Assembly: GCF_027942865.1 (NCBI RefSeq) | Contig: NC_134508.1 | Coordinates: 32,361,466-32,425,465 of the forward strand | Reading direction: 5' to 3' | DNA from: Odontesthes bonariensis | Taxonomy: Eukaryota; Chordata; Actinopteri; Atheriniformes; Atherinopsidae | Length of the DNA stretch: 64,000 nt | Part shown: piece by piece, positions 36,590-49,122 of the stretch | How positions within the stretch are numbered: the first letter of the stretch is position 1 | Layout of the letters: the number at the start of each line of letters is the position of its first letter | The notes under the pieces: model-generated | Databases searched by the model: none | Seen by the model: the letters and a program-made list of their open reading frames with translations, nothing else | What the model was told of the DNA's origin: nothing | Translations under genes and position numbers: made by a program

Positions 36590-37225
36590 CTGCTTTATTC
36601 AATTCATTCCAATTCAAATATAGCGTCAAATTACAACAAATGTCATCTCAAGGCACTTATATAATATAGTCCAATTCAAGCCAATTGGAGTTCAATTTAT
36701 TGTAATCATAATCCAATCAAATCTAATTAATTAAATTCAAAATTAATCCAATTCATTCATACAGAGCCAATTGGAAAACGATTTCCAAGCTAAGGAAACC
36801 AACAGATTACACCCAAACTTGTCTTCAGTCCAATCTCCCGTCCTGAGGGTGCCTGAGGCGACTGTGGAGAGAAACGACTCCCTTTTAACAGGAAGAAACC
36901 TCTGGCAGAACCAGACTCAGGAAGGGTGGCCATCCGCCTCGACCAGCTGGGGTTTGAGAAGACAGAAAAGAGGGGAAAAAAACACTGTAACACCATTCAA
37001 AGGATATCTGCTGAGACAGGGAAACACAAGTTAATGACAACAATAATGACAAATGTCATTTGAGAAATTAAACAGGGGAAAAAGAGAGCAAAGTGAGGAA
37101 AATGTCACATAAGAGGCCCCCCAGCAGTCTAAGCCTATAGCAGCTTAACTATGAGGATCACCTGAGCCATCCCAAACTATAAGCTTTATCAAAAAGGAAA
37201 GTTCTAAGCCTAATCTTTAAGGCTT
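36590..37225 (+). repeat. Dispersed teleost repeat (unclassified)
   Basis: Recognised from recurrent words of a common fish repeat: TATAGCGTCAAATTACAACA near 36618, CAAGGCACTTATA, ACTCCCTTTTAACAGGAAG with AAACCTCTGGCAGAACCAG (36870-36920), GGCCATCCGCC TCGACCAGCTGGGG, and CACCTGAGCC with AAGCTTTATCAAAAAGGAAA (37160-37200). It has no intact ORF. The frame at 36771-37034 is a translation of the repeat, not a host gene. Confidence 0.65.
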
Positions 37226-39258
37226 TTATGTTGTCAGCTGAAAAGCAACCAGCCTGAGCTGATACATATGTTTTCCTCTGGTCGTACTGCATTTAGATCA
37301 GGAAGAAACTATGCTTTGTTATTTAGGGAAGGTTGTCGATAAAACCATGATTTAAAAATAAAAATAATCCAGGCATTGTTAACATCAGCAATAAGATCAA
37401 CTTCTTCCTGTCAAAGTGAAACTGGTCATGAAAAAGCCCTTGTTTAAAAAATGTTTGATGTTACAGTTATTTTTGTTTTTCCCACTGCGACAACAACTAA
37501 TAACTGATTTATTTATTTTTTTTTTTCAAAACAGTGGCAGCTATGTTTTTAAGAGAAATATTCTTAAAAAACGAAGACACTTGCACCCTTTTTACATCCA
37601 CCAACATGTGGCTTTTGAGTGTTTTGAGGGGGTTAATTGGCATTTTTTCAAATGATTCTGCTTTGGTCAAAGGTTTTTTTTTTTAGTTCCAGCTCCAATC
37701 TGTATCAATGGGAACACAACACCCAGGTGAACACAAATTTTAGCTGAGGATGCTGCTTTTGACTCTGTAAGGGCAATGCTCATTTATTCTACATAGAAAC
37801 AAATGAAACACATGGTTACTAGTTATAACATGTCACATGGACGCTCTGAAACTGACAACTACAACTTGTGACCAGTTCCACCTGACTGTAGGACAGCTGG
37901 CAACTTTCTGTCAGCAACAAATCCTCCACATGAAATAGTCCAGGTCGTTTGTTCATACCCCTTAAATGCAGCTCATTATGGTGTCCTATGAAATACCGTC
38001 CCTACAAATGGCAGTAGGGAAATGTGACTCATATGAACATTTCCACATCAGAGCTGCCGCTATTCTCAAGTCTTTCATTAACAAGCCACAAAGTCCTCAT
38101 AAAGCAAATGAGGGGAGGTGGATGGCACAGCTACGTGCAGCGCATTCAGCCATGGACCTTTGTGGGATGCGAGATTGACACCAACATATGTTCACTTAAT
38201 AACACAATAACACTTTACTAAAACATTTTGTCACTTCCTGGTTTGGTTTAGACAATAAAATCGGATGGTTAGAGGTAGAAAATGATAATGATTTGTGCTA
38301 AAATGATTCAGATGTCAGTTTTACCCTTTACATGCAGTTGCTCGCACAACTACCGAAGGTCACATTTTCTTTGAACGTGTTTATTCAACATATTGGTCTG
38401 TGTGAACGAACGCCAATTGGGCACATTTTGCTGTGTGGGGCTGACATCTGCGGCCCAAACAAAAACTTCTGTTTAATCTTCTCAGAAAGTCTTGTAATTA
38501 GAAAGTGTGGTCCAACACAGCAGCAGGATGCGGCGTAATTCCACATCTTCATGTTGTTTTAGCTGCAGCTTGTCTAATGGGAGGTAGTGATAGATACTGG
38601 GCTGGTTCTGAGTACATTGTAGCGCCCACAGCACTGAGGGTAAATATGCTACAACTGGTAGTGGGGAAAGATTTATTTCCCATTGCTTATTTTTTAACAG
38701 CTGTGCCCAAATGTAAAGTAAATTTATGTCAATAAAGTTTAAAAATGTTGTGTTTTTTTTTCTATATAAAAAAATTGCATTAGTGCGGATTTTTTTTAAC
38801 AGTTAAGATTAGATCACATGCGTCTCACAGTAGTCTTTAAAGTCATCTAATACCGGTTGTTGGTAGTTGTAGTTTAGATTTCAAATTGTTTATCTGCTTT
38901 GTATTTTCACTTGCCCTTTGTCATAAAAGAGACATCTGTCACAGAAAAAAGGCGGAAATGTTTCCCAGTCAGTCTCATATTGTATCTGATGTGAGGTCAT
39001 TCTTCACACGGCTCCTCAAATGCCTGAAACCACAGACCTGTTTCTGTCCTTCTTTGGTATAATTGTACACATCACCCTGAAGTATTTTGTGACAGATGCT
39101 GATTGAAAACTACAATAAATCATTCCAGTTATTGTTTTCTTGTACCTTTATCTGAATCTGCTTTGTGTTATGCCCTAATCTTTTTATTTGGAGAATGATG
39201 AATATTATAGGAGTTTGAGCAGTTGAACCATATTTGATTTTCCTGTCTTCTTTCCCAG
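37226..39258. other. Stretch upstream of the nav1 alternative exons, no gene seen
   Basis: A/T-rich. The ORFs are short and unremarkable. A polypyrimidine tract ending TTTCCCAG at 39251-39258 is the acceptor for the next feature, so part of this stretch should be intron of the longer nav1 transcript. Confidence 0.5.
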
Positions 39259-39285
39259 ACCTCAGCTCAGTGACTGTCAGTAATC

Positions 39286-40308
39286 ATGAGCAGGGCAGCA
39301 AACATCAAAGCCATATCTCAGAGCCAGAGTGACGCAAGTGTCAGCTCGAGTCTGCCTTTGTCTCGAGGCATGATCCCTCTGTCAAAGATGGATCCCAAAC
39401 AGCAGCACAGCGGCCTCCCGAGTCCCACAGTGCAGTATCAGCATTCCACCAAACGACAGCCTGCATATTCTTCATTGTCTGCTTCCTCAGGCCCTGCAGA
39501 CCTGCTACGAGGTGCAGCTTTAAAGAACCACCTTCTGCAGCAAAAGACGAGCATGTATTCTCGAGGCCCAGCAGCTACAAAGCGGACAGATGGAACATGT
39601 TCAGCACACAGCAGCCCTCAGATACCAAAGAGGGAGGCTCCACGCTCTAAAGACACGTTAGACCTCCGCAGCAGCACCCTGACACAGAAGGCTTTAAGAG
39701 ACCTGCACTTAAGAAGACACACCAACAAAAACTGGACCTTTGGGAAGTATCGGCTAAGGAGTGTGGATAATGCACAAGAGGATGATGCCTCACGTCAGCT
39801 CCCAGCTAATGTTCAGTCACGGGGGCGTCTTCTTTATACTAAAGGAGCAAATGGGAATGAGACACCATCTGGATTGGAGAACTTCAAGAAAGAAGTGAGA
39901 AACATCTCAAATCAGGACCCAGAAGCTTCTGATGGACTGATGTTCAGTAACAAATCAAAGTGTTCTCACCAGACAGTCAACATGGCACGCAGAAGGAGTG
40001 AGCCTGGAGGAGTCAACATGGCTGCTGTTGCTCCCTTCAGGTTCAGGTGAGGGCAGTGTTTCACCTTTTAAGATGAAAGATAAGTGCAAGTCTGCGGTTT
40101 ATTTCAGGGCACAACGGACATAATGCTGAAAGCAGCTTGACTTGTAATTCAGAATCAAACCTCTGTTTTAGGAACTGCAATCTAATTTTCCCTGTTAAAC
40201 TATTTGTGATACCTTCTAGGTTTCAGGTCAGTGAGGACACGGATCCCACCTTTGATGATTTGAGTGACTGCTCCTCTGACTCTATGGAGGTCTGTTGTGA
40301 TGATTTAG
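39286..40308 (+). CDS. nav1: Neuron navigator 1, alternative upstream amino-terminal segment (2 exons)
   Basis: Exon A is 39259-40046, with its ATG at 39286, an in-frame TGA 12 bases before it, and a TTTCCCAG acceptor upstream. Exon B is 40220-40308. A phase-2 junction gives RFR then FQVSED. Together they encode 283 codons of Ser/Arg/Lys-rich, largely disordered sequence (SQSQSDASVSSSLPLSRG, LRDLHLRRHTNKNWTFGKYR), ending in an acidic patch, DDLSDCSSDSMEVCCDDL. Exon B ends TTA G before GTGAGT, exactly like the canonical nav1 first exon (TTA G before GTGAGT), so it splices in frame to the shared exon at 57912 (G plus AC gives Asp). Same strand, same phase and the position just upstream of nav1 argue for an alternative nav1 N-terminus driven by a distal promoter. 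A separate, unrecognised gene is the alternative. I cannot confirm the homologous human segment from memory. Confidence 0.65.
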
Positions 40309-42010
40309 GTGAGTCTGTTACCTTGGATCTTTCCATTTTGGGAATACAGTATTGGGCATCCCTGAGTTGCTTCTATAACCTTGAGAGCCTGTGCAGTAAG
40401 AAACGTAAAATGAAGGCTTTTCTGGAATCTTATCTCTTACTGTATCTTGGCAGACCAAAAAAAATCTCCAGGCTTCAAGGAACCAATCAATCATTAAGTG
40501 AAGCCAAATTAACATGTAACATTAATGTAACATATGATTCACCACAAAATACTGGAGTAAACTAGACATCTGTGACGAAGAGCTGCACAAAACAAATTTC
40601 AGGGTTCATGACCAAAAGAAGTTGGGAGCCATAAACCTACAAATGAGGAATCACTTTGATGTTTAGTAATAAAGCAAAGATATATCTAAAGTTTATCATC
40701 CCGGATCTTAAAAACTGAGGATCAGTCAGTCCATAAACTCTCTAATTCACCCTCTGGCAGCACAAACCTCTTCTCCTTCCTCCCATCTTCATTCCTTCGA
40801 AGTTAATAAAACCAAACTTTCACACAGTTCAGTGAGGTCAGCCAGTTGGTTATGCAAAACACTGTTTTTTTTCCGTTTGGGTTATATTGCATCCCATGTA
40901 GCACCCCAGCTTTAACAGGGCTGAAAGTTGACACTGGACTTCGTTCAGCGTGGCAGTTGTTCTCACTAAGTCTGCCGCCAACTCACAACGATAGCTTCAC
41001 ACTGTGTGTGCCACCTGTTGTGTGCATCAGGATTTCCTAAAGTTCTCAATTTCTTTCTGGATGTGCACGAGGGAAAACTGCGCTGGCAGAGTGCTACTAC
41101 ACCGCACAGCAGATGCAGCTGTTCCTTGCTGCTTTTGTTTGTGTCTGATGTGCTTGTGTTGGGGAATTCTCTTGTCATTTATGTCTGTGTTGGATTAACT
41201 TCATGTTTGTCCTGATACCTGCAACAACTCAAACGGCGTGTTGCTTAGAGGCTGTAAAACAAACTGGTCAGTCGTGCACAAAAAAGACACAGAGGAGTTT
41301 GTATTTGGACTTAATTGATATTTCATTACTTTTGAGGAAAATGACAAATATCTCTGATTGAAAGCAGTTAATCATCAACAGATGCAACCATGACAGTTCA
41401 TTCAATTAAGTCCAATTAGAGGGAGATTCCATGATTAAAGCTCTACTGGAAATGAGTGATGTTGATTTAAAGAGGCATAGAAACCACTGACTCCAGCGTA
41501 ATGGCTTTAACCACGGAACAGAATTATTGTGAGACTGATGCATATTTAACTTCATAATTTCATATTAAAATCTGATGTCACACACAGTTAGATAAAGTTA
41601 TTTTTAGATCACCTTGTGCTCTATTGTTTACTTCTTTAGTGAGTACAGATACAAGAAAAGACAAACGGGCAACTCTGGGCTTATTAGTACAACACCATGA
41701 AAAATACAGCACAATTTGCAATTAGTTTTACAGGCATTCCGTTACAAACTAAAGCACTGGACAAATGAAAATTGACCGTGTAGCTAGATGAGCAGAAAAG
41801 GGGTCGCAAACATTAAAATAATTTACCTTCAGTCTTTATCAAATTTAGTAGTATATCAAAAAGGGAATAAAGAATAAAGGGAATATACTATGTGGAATAT
41901 TATCAGTTTGTGTTTTTAAATGCGGCTTTCAGACTTGTTCCTACCTCATTGCTGTGGAGTAATGCTGCATTTAGTGTCCCTCAGAAAAAAGGATGTTTGA
42001 ACTCAAAATC
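40309..42010. other. Intron sequence downstream of the nav1 alternative exons
   Basis: Begins with the GTGAGT donor. No further coding exon or recognisable repeat was found. The frames near 40846-41215 are short and overlapping. Confidence 0.5.
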
Positions 42011-42361
42011 CATCTTTCCATTTTCTATACCCACTTAATCCTACTCAGGGTCGCTGGAAACTATCCTAGCGGTCGTTGGGCGTGTGACAGGGTCGCCCTG
42101 GACAGGTCGCCATTCAATCACAGTGCCACACAGACACGAACGAGACAAACAACCATTCACGCTCACACTCACTCCTAAGGACAATTTAGTATCACCAATT
42201 AACCTGACATGCATGTTTTTGGGCTGTGGGAGGAAGCCAGAGTACCCAGAGAGAACCCTCGCATACACAGGGAGAAAATGCAAACTCCACACAGTAAGGA
42301 CCCAGCCGGGATTCGAACCAGGAACCCTCTTGGTGCTAACCACCATTCCAACGTGCAGACC
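42011..42361 (-). repeat. tRNA-like-headed dispersed repeat, minus orientation
   Basis: Read on the minus strand it starts with a head whose GGTTCGAATCC matches a tRNA B-box. GTGTGGAGTTTGCAT, CTGGGTACTCTGGCTTCC, ACATGCATGTCAGGTTAATT and GGTCGCCAGCGACCC-type 3' words follow. The same family is present in plus orientation at 48774-49122. The 143- and 190-codon frames here are translations of the repeat. Confidence 0.75.
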
Positions 42362-44784
42362 TGAACTCAAAATCACATCATTATTCAACTTTAAGATCAA
42401 GTTGAACAACAAATGCTTTTTCCTCGTTACTGTGTTCGCAGCTTTTTTAGAAAACCTGCCAAAGAAATTCAACTTCTTTTCTTTTGTTTTTCGCGATCAA
42501 ACACAACATGGTATAGAAGTTGATTACTTTTGTAAAACTCTAAATTGCTGTTTTTTGCAGCAGTATTTGTGTTTTCATCTTCAGATGTTATGCTACTCTT
42601 ACTCAAAACGAGACGGTGATGTCGGCATCATATCTGGCGCTGGGATTTTTTTTTAAAAAGTTAAAATCCAAGAGAAGCTATGTGTGCACACAGAAGAAGT
42701 CTGACTGCAAACTGTAGAGCTGAAGTGTTTTCTGGGAGCAGAAACACAGTTCTAAGGTGAAGCGGAGCATATTTTTACGCAAGCAGGGACTTTTAAAATG
42801 TAAGAGCAGAGTTTTTAGGGAGTGTAGTAAGTTGTAGAAGATTGAAAAAAATCTGCTCTTGTTTAGAAATGGTAACAGACCCCAAAATCATTTCAGCTTA
42901 ATGTAAAAGTGAGTTATGTTGCAGGCTATAACAAAGCAATAAATCCGAGAAATGACAAATGGTTTATGGCTGCATTCCAAAACACAAATAAACATGTTTG
43001 CATCTTCACACAACTCTGTGGGACGCAGCTGCATCTGCAGATTTTATAGGAAAGTCCAGTTTTCCGTTGACGGAGCATCTGTTTTCTCTCCCTTTTTAAA
43101 AAAAAAATTAAATGTGCGTGCTGGCAGTGGCTGGTGTCCACATACCTTTTGCATGTTGTGCCTTTTAAAGTGTACATCCATAAAGTATTAAAAAGACATA
43201 AGACTGAACTCATTTCACAGTAAATCTCAGCAGCACTAAAATGCTACTTGTTTAAATACTAATTTTGGCTGCTTTTGCAAATAATTTAAGAGTTGCCATG
43301 TCTGACATTTTGATGTTCTGTTCAAAATGTGAATTACAAGCCTGAACTATTTTGACTAACATGTCTGGTGTATTTATTGTTGCTGATGACCTCAGGTAAT
43401 TGCACTGGACTATTCTAATACCCTCTAACTGATATCTTAATTACCTTAATGACTTAGAGATGAGCGGCTGTAGCCAGACCAACAACTGAGTGGTCCTCCG
43501 CTGAGGGTGGACAGATGCAAGATGGAGACACTGAGTGGTTTGATGGGAGTATCAGCTTTCAACTCCTGTCTGGGAGTTCCTCTCGTCTGTGCTGGACAGA
43601 TTGAAGCTGCTTAAATTCTGTTTTTGACTGTAGAGCAGAGACATGTTTCTCAGTAAGCTCTCATCTAGTTTCAACTAAAAATTTCCTGAAGAATGAAATA
43701 TAAACCTGTTGCAGTGATAGCTCCTTTCAGCTGTTACATCTGCACATAAAACAGCTCAGATGGGATATCTGCAAGGAAATCTTCCCTTAAAATTACTCAA
43801 GTTTCAGAAAAGGGAGACTCGCTGCTCAAGAACTGCTGCAGACAAATGAATCAAACTGAAAAATGTTTTAACTTCCATTTGCTGTCATTTTGGCAACTTG
43901 AGTCCAACACGAACGAGCTATTGCTTTGCACATGATGGGTTTTTGATGGGAAAAAAACCCTCATGAGTCTTCATCCATCAGGCTCCTCACATTCCGGCCA
44001 GGACACAGTGATTCCATTAGAGCTTTAGCTAGAGGCTTTTCTATCACATTAATTACCACGTGACTTCAACACCATACACAAACACTCTTTCCTCAATGCA
44101 TTTAATGCTTTAGATCACATACTGGTACTGTGCAATCCTTTTGGGTGACAAAAGATGACCAAAATAACAGTGATAACAATGCCACGATGGCACCAATTCA
44201 AGATACACAGGCACAATTTTACAAATTACTGTACTTCCCAGGCTAGTGGTTCCAGCATTTTGGAGGAGTTGTGACTGTTCTTGGGTGAATTCTGAGTACA
44301 TTGCTTGATTCTCTTTAGTTGTCTCAGTAATCTCTCAATTCATTTTAAATCATAACTCTGTTGGGACCATAGCAACTGACACTATCACTGAAGATGCAGT
44401 CTACAGAACCACCCTTCGATAATTGTGTTATCTCTGAGCTGACAATAAAAACACATTTTGTTTTTACAGTTGGAAACAAATGCTTTGTCTTGGCTACCAA
44501 GACAAAAACAGATTTCAATGTAGGAGCCTAATGCAATGTTTCTGTTACAGCTCAGCGTCAAGGTCACTGCAGAACATCAAACTCTGGATTCTGTCCAAAA
44601 ATTAAACCTTTGCTTAACTTTGATACAAAACTGCACGATTAAACTTGCAAGAACATGTAAAATGTAAGAGACAAAAGGCTGAAAAAGTAGGTGGTACGAA
44701 AAAGAAACAGCTGGAGGAACATGTCGGTTAAATGGCAACAGGTCAGTAACATGACTGGGTGAAAAAAGAGCGGCTTTAAATGGC

Positions 44785-45800
44785 AGTCTCAGAAGTAAAG
44801 ATGGGCAGAAGTTCTGTTATCTGCAAAAACTTTATCTACAAACTGTTGAGCAGTTTGAGTATAATATTCCTCAACATGAAATTGCAAAGACTTTGAATAC
44901 TGTATCATCTACTGTACATCATATCATCAAAAGATTCAGAGAGTCTGTAGACATCTTTCAAAGGACATCGATGGAAATCGGTACTGGATGACTGTGATTT
45001 TTGGGCCCTCAGGCAGCACTGCATTAAAACAGATTATGTCATGGAAATCAATGCATGGGCTCAGGAACTTTTCCAGAAATTGTTGTCTGCTAGCGCAGTT
45101 CCTCGTACCATCCACAAAGTTAAACATCTCACATGCAAAGCAGAAGGCACATTTGAACATAATCCTGAAATGCTGTCATCTTCTCTGGGCCAAAGCTCCT
45201 TTAAAATAGACTGAGGAAAAGTGGAAATTTTCTGTGGTCAAATGAATCAAAAATTTAGATTTTCTTTAGAAATCATGGACACCCCATCATCCAGAAGGAA
45301 GAGAGGAGGGACCATCCAGCTTGATATCAGCTCACAGTTCAAAAGTCTGCATGTCTGCTGGGGGTGCATAAGTGTCTATGGAACATGCAACTTCCACAGC
45401 TAAAAAGGAAACTATCAATACTGAAAGGTGTTTTCAGTTTTCAAGCCACTTATGCTCCCATTCATTTACGTTTTTTTTTTTTTTTAAAGGAAAGCCTTGT
45501 ATATTTTATCAAGATAATGCTATACCAGATACCGCATCTATTAAAACAGCATGGGTTCAAAGCCGAAGGATGCTGGACTTTAACCAACTGAAAAAATTTA
45601 GCAGATCATGAAATGCAAGACATGACAAAGACCCGGGACTGCTGAGCAGCTAGCATCCTCTATCAGACAAGAATGGGGCAATATTCCTCTCCCAAAGGTC
45701 AAGCAACTGGTCTTGGTGTTGTTAATAGAAAAGAGCATGCTAAACACTGGTAAACATGGTACCTCTTTCACTGTTTTTTGAGACATGTTGCTGCCATAAA
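44785..45800 (+). mobile_element. Degenerate Tc1-like transposon (transposase relic)
   Basis: Successive frames match a Tc1-family transposase. A HTH region runs near 44810-44945 (CAAATTGTT-like start, AAGACTTTGAATACTGTATC, ATCATCAAAAGATTCAGAGA). LLWAKAPLK is near 45180-45205, WSNESK near 45235, and PCIFYQDNA near 45495, which corresponds to the second catalytic Asp region (F-x-Q-D-N-A). The 3' end is AACTGGTCTTGG ... TTTTTTGAGACATGTTGCTG. Several frameshifts, stops and a T homopolymer (45471-45485) interrupt it. It is inactive and lies in the presumed long nav1 intron. Terminal inverted repeats were not located. Confidence 0.7.
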
Positions 45801-46013
45801 ATTCAAGATAAGCTGATATATTTCATTAAACAGTAAGATGTCTCACTTTCAACGTCTGATATAGTTCTATGTTCCAGGGTGTTTATGAGATTTGCAAATA
45901 TTTCAATTATTTTTTATATACTGTATAATTATTTTCAGAATTAGGGTTGTATTTGGCCACAGCCACCAGGGTATAAGCATTATCAACAAAGGACAGAGGG
46001 AGGAGTTGGACAA

Positions 46014-48390
46014 TAAGGCAAGGCAAATTTATTTGTATAGCACAATTCAACAACAAGGTGATTCAAAGTGCTTTACAGATACATTAAACAGTAGAAATAA
46101 AAAGCATGATTTAAATTTTAAACAAAAAAGAAAGAAATAAGAACAATAGATACAATCAGATAAAATCAGTAGTTAAAATGTGATTAAGTTTTGAAACTCA
46201 AGCTTCAGATTTGGACCTTTATTCAAATGCAGCTGAAAATAGGTGTGTCTTCCACCTGGACTTAAATACACTGAATGTTTCAGCTGATCTGAGGCTTTCT
46301 GTGAGTTTGTTCCAGACATGTGCAGCATAGAAGCTGAACGCAGCTTCTCCATGTCTGGTCCTGACTCTGGGAACTGATAAAAGACCGGATCCAGATGACC
46401 TGAGGGGTCTGGAAGGTTCATACTGGGTCAGGAGGTCACTGATGTATTTTGGTCCTGGACCATTCAAAGCTTTGTAGACCAGCATCAGAACTTTAAAGTC
46501 TATCCTCTGATGGACAGGCAGCCAGTGTAAAGACCTCAGAGCTGGACTGATGTGGTCCACTTTTTTGGTCTTTGTGAGGACTCGAGCAGCAGAGTTCTGA
46601 ATGAGCTGCAGTTGTCTAACTGACTTTTTAGGTAGACTTGTAAAGATGCTATAATCAAGCCTACTAAAGATGAATGCATGGACTAGTTTTTCCAGGTCCT
46701 GCTGAGACATCAGATCTTTTAACCTTGATATATTCTTAAGGTGATAGTAGGCTGACTTTGTTATTGCCTTTAATGTGTTTTTCCAAATTTAGATCTGAGT
46801 CCATCACTACACCCAGATTTCTTGCCTGGTTGGTAGTTTCTGGGTGTATAGATTGAAGTTCTGTGGTGACCTGTAATGGTTTCTCTTTGGATCCAAAGAG
46901 AATTACCTCAGTTTTGTTTATGTTTAGCTGGAGAAAGTTGTGGCACATCCAGTCATTAATCTCTTTAATCCATTTACCCACTTAAGAGCCTGTACAGGGC
47001 CTCAGTCTCCTGGTGACATTGTAATGTATATCTGCGTGTCATCTGCATAGCTATGGTAGTTTATTTTGTTGTTTTTTATAATCTGTGCCAAATAAGGCCC
47101 GAGCATTATGACTGTTTTTGGTGATGATGTCAGAGAAGTAAGACTTTCTTGCATTCCTTAGTTGTAAATTATAAGAGTGAAGTTTCTCTTTATAGATGTT
47201 ATAATGAACCTGGAGATTTGTTTTTCTCCATCTGCGCTCAGCTTTCCGACACTCTCTTTTCCCATTTTTCACCAGTGTGGAATTTCGCCATGGAGACTTC
47301 TTCCTTCCAGAGATAACCTTCACCTTAATGGGATCAATAGCATCCATAACATTTAACATTTTAGCATCGAAGCTACTGACGAGCTCATTGACTGAACCCC
47401 CGGACAGGGCAGGTGTTAAAGAGAAGACCTGGTTAAAGATCTCACTACTGTTTTCAGTTATACACCGTTTTGAGATCACTGCTGTTGAGACATTTGTGTG
47501 CAGTGAAATCGTACTCTCAAAGAAAACACAGGAATGATCAGACAGGCCGTCATCAGACACAGTAACCTTTGAAATGCTCAGACCCTTAGAGATCAGTAAG
47601 TCTAGAGTGTGGCCCCTATTGTGCGTGGCCTCTGTTACATGCTGAGTCAGCCCAAAGTTGTCCAGAGTGTTACTCAGGTCTTTCGTCCCTTTGTCCTGAG
47701 GGTTGTCCACATGGATGTTAAAATCACCAACAATAATTACACAGTCAAAAATCAACACAGATCATAGAGAGCAGTTCACTGAGGTCATCAAAAAGTCTGC
47801 ACAGTATTTGGGGGGCCTGTAAACATTCAGAAACAGGACTCTAAAAAAAAGAAAAGAAACAGGACTCTGGATGAGGCCTTCAGCTGTACAGCCACATATT
47901 CAAAGGACTGAAAACTTCCAGGAGATAACTGCTTACATTGAAATGATTAATTAAATAAGACTGCCACCCCTCCCACTCTGCTCACTCTGGCCTCGCTGAT
48001 TAAGCTGTAACCAGGAGGGGTAGACTCAATGAGAACAGCAGCACTGTTATTTTGGTCTAACCAAGTTTCAGTTAAAAACATAAAATCCAGGGTGTGCTCA
48101 GTGATAAAATCATTAATTAAAAATGTTTTCCCAGCTAAAGACTTAACATTTAATAAAGCCAACTTGAGTGATTTAGAGGTATTATTTGCCCCCTCGTGTT
48201 TAGGAGCAGTCTGTGGCACACAAGGTATGTTTACTTTATTTAAAGATCTTTTAGAGTGCAACTCTCTGTGTTTTGACTGGGCCACATTTCTCCTTCTGTC
48301 ACCTAAAAGTACAGATATTTTAAAACCTTCTAATAAACAGGGTCCCAGCTTGTTCTGGGAAAAGTCACAACTGACATAATCCACCACACA
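46014..48390 (-). mobile_element. L2-clade LINE with endonuclease and reverse transcriptase remnants
   Basis: On the minus strand, 5' to 3', an endonuclease N-part (48387-47947) has LNVKSLAGKT and LTETWLDQNN (catalytic Glu). The endonuclease C-part (47758-47051) has GDFNIHVD and SDHSCVFF. The reverse transcriptase palm motif SYADDTQIYI follows almost immediately (about 47050-47020), then LQLNINKTEVILFG (46981-46736) and the C-terminal RT block LQLIQNSAARVLT, LHWLPVHQRIDFKVL and FKSRWKTHLFSAAF (46710-46219). The end is a typical L2 tail (AAGCACTTTGAATCACC, ACAAATAAATTTGCC). A large block of RT between the endonuclease and YADD is missing, and there are frameshifts, so the copy is dead. A 14-base local duplication (AGAGTCCTGTTTCT) lies at about 47840-47875. 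Confidence 0.85.
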
Positions 48391-48773
48391 TCAGACTGCG
48401 GAGACAGAACATGATGGCGGCGTGGAGGGACAGGAGAGGGTGGGGCTGGGCGCCGTTGCTTCGGCTGCTATGGTAGGGGAGACATGATAAGAAACATTCT
48501 TTTTAATGAGTTCATAAGATGACTTCAAACATCATGATGCTTTGCAGAGGTGGAAATTTCCAGTGTGATGGTAACCAAAAGCACACTGCCAAAGTAATTT
48601 AGCCTGTAAATGTGAGGTGAAAACACTGACCTTTTACCCAAATGAACTCCAAAAGTCTCTAAAATAACTGTCTCTAAAAAATAGCAAAACGTCTCCAGAA
48701 AAAATCTGATCAATGCTGAGTTGGTCTAAATGAAAAATAGAGCACAAAGTAATTAAAAAAATAGAGTGAGTCT

Positions 48774-49122
48774 GGGGCTGCACGGTGGTGTGGTGGTTAG
48801 CACCATCGCTTTACAGCAAGAATGTTCCAGGTTCAACTTCCAGCTGGGGCGTTTCTATGTGGAGTTTGCATGTTGTCTCCGGGTACTCCGGCTCCCTCCC
48901 ACTGTCATAAAAAAAACATGCATGTTAGGTTAATTGGTGTCTCTGAAATTATCCTTTGGAGTGAGTATGAGCAGTTTGTCTCGTTTGTCTCTGTGTGGCC
49001 CTGTGATGGATTGGCGGCCTGTCCAGGGTGTACCCCACCTCTCGCCCATTGACCGCTGGGATAGGCTCCAGCCCCCCCGCGACCCGACCGACGGATTCAG
49101 CAGGTATAGAAAATGGAAGTGA
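48774..49122 (+). repeat. tRNA-like-headed dispersed repeat, plus orientation
   Basis: Starts GGGGCTGCACGGTGGTGTGG with an A-box-like TGGTTAGCACC and a B-box-like GGTTCAACTTCC. It then has GTGGAGTTTGCATGTTG, GGGTACTCCGGC, CATGCATGTTAGGTTAATTG, CCTGTCCAGGGTGTACCCC and GGGATAGGCTCCAGCCCCCC. This is the common teleost repeat also present inverted at 42011-42361. It may use the tRNA-like head as a pol III promoter, but its classification as SINE or DNA element is not settled here. Confidence 0.8.

Noticed and set aside
42041..42656. Frames of 143 and 190 codons on opposite strands
   Set aside because: They are translations of the tRNA-like-headed repeat and flanking sequence, not a host gene.
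48774..48850. Possible genuine tRNA gene (A-box and B-box-like words)
   Set aside because: No cloverleaf could be drawn. The sequence continues into the known dispersed repeat and recurs at 42 kb.
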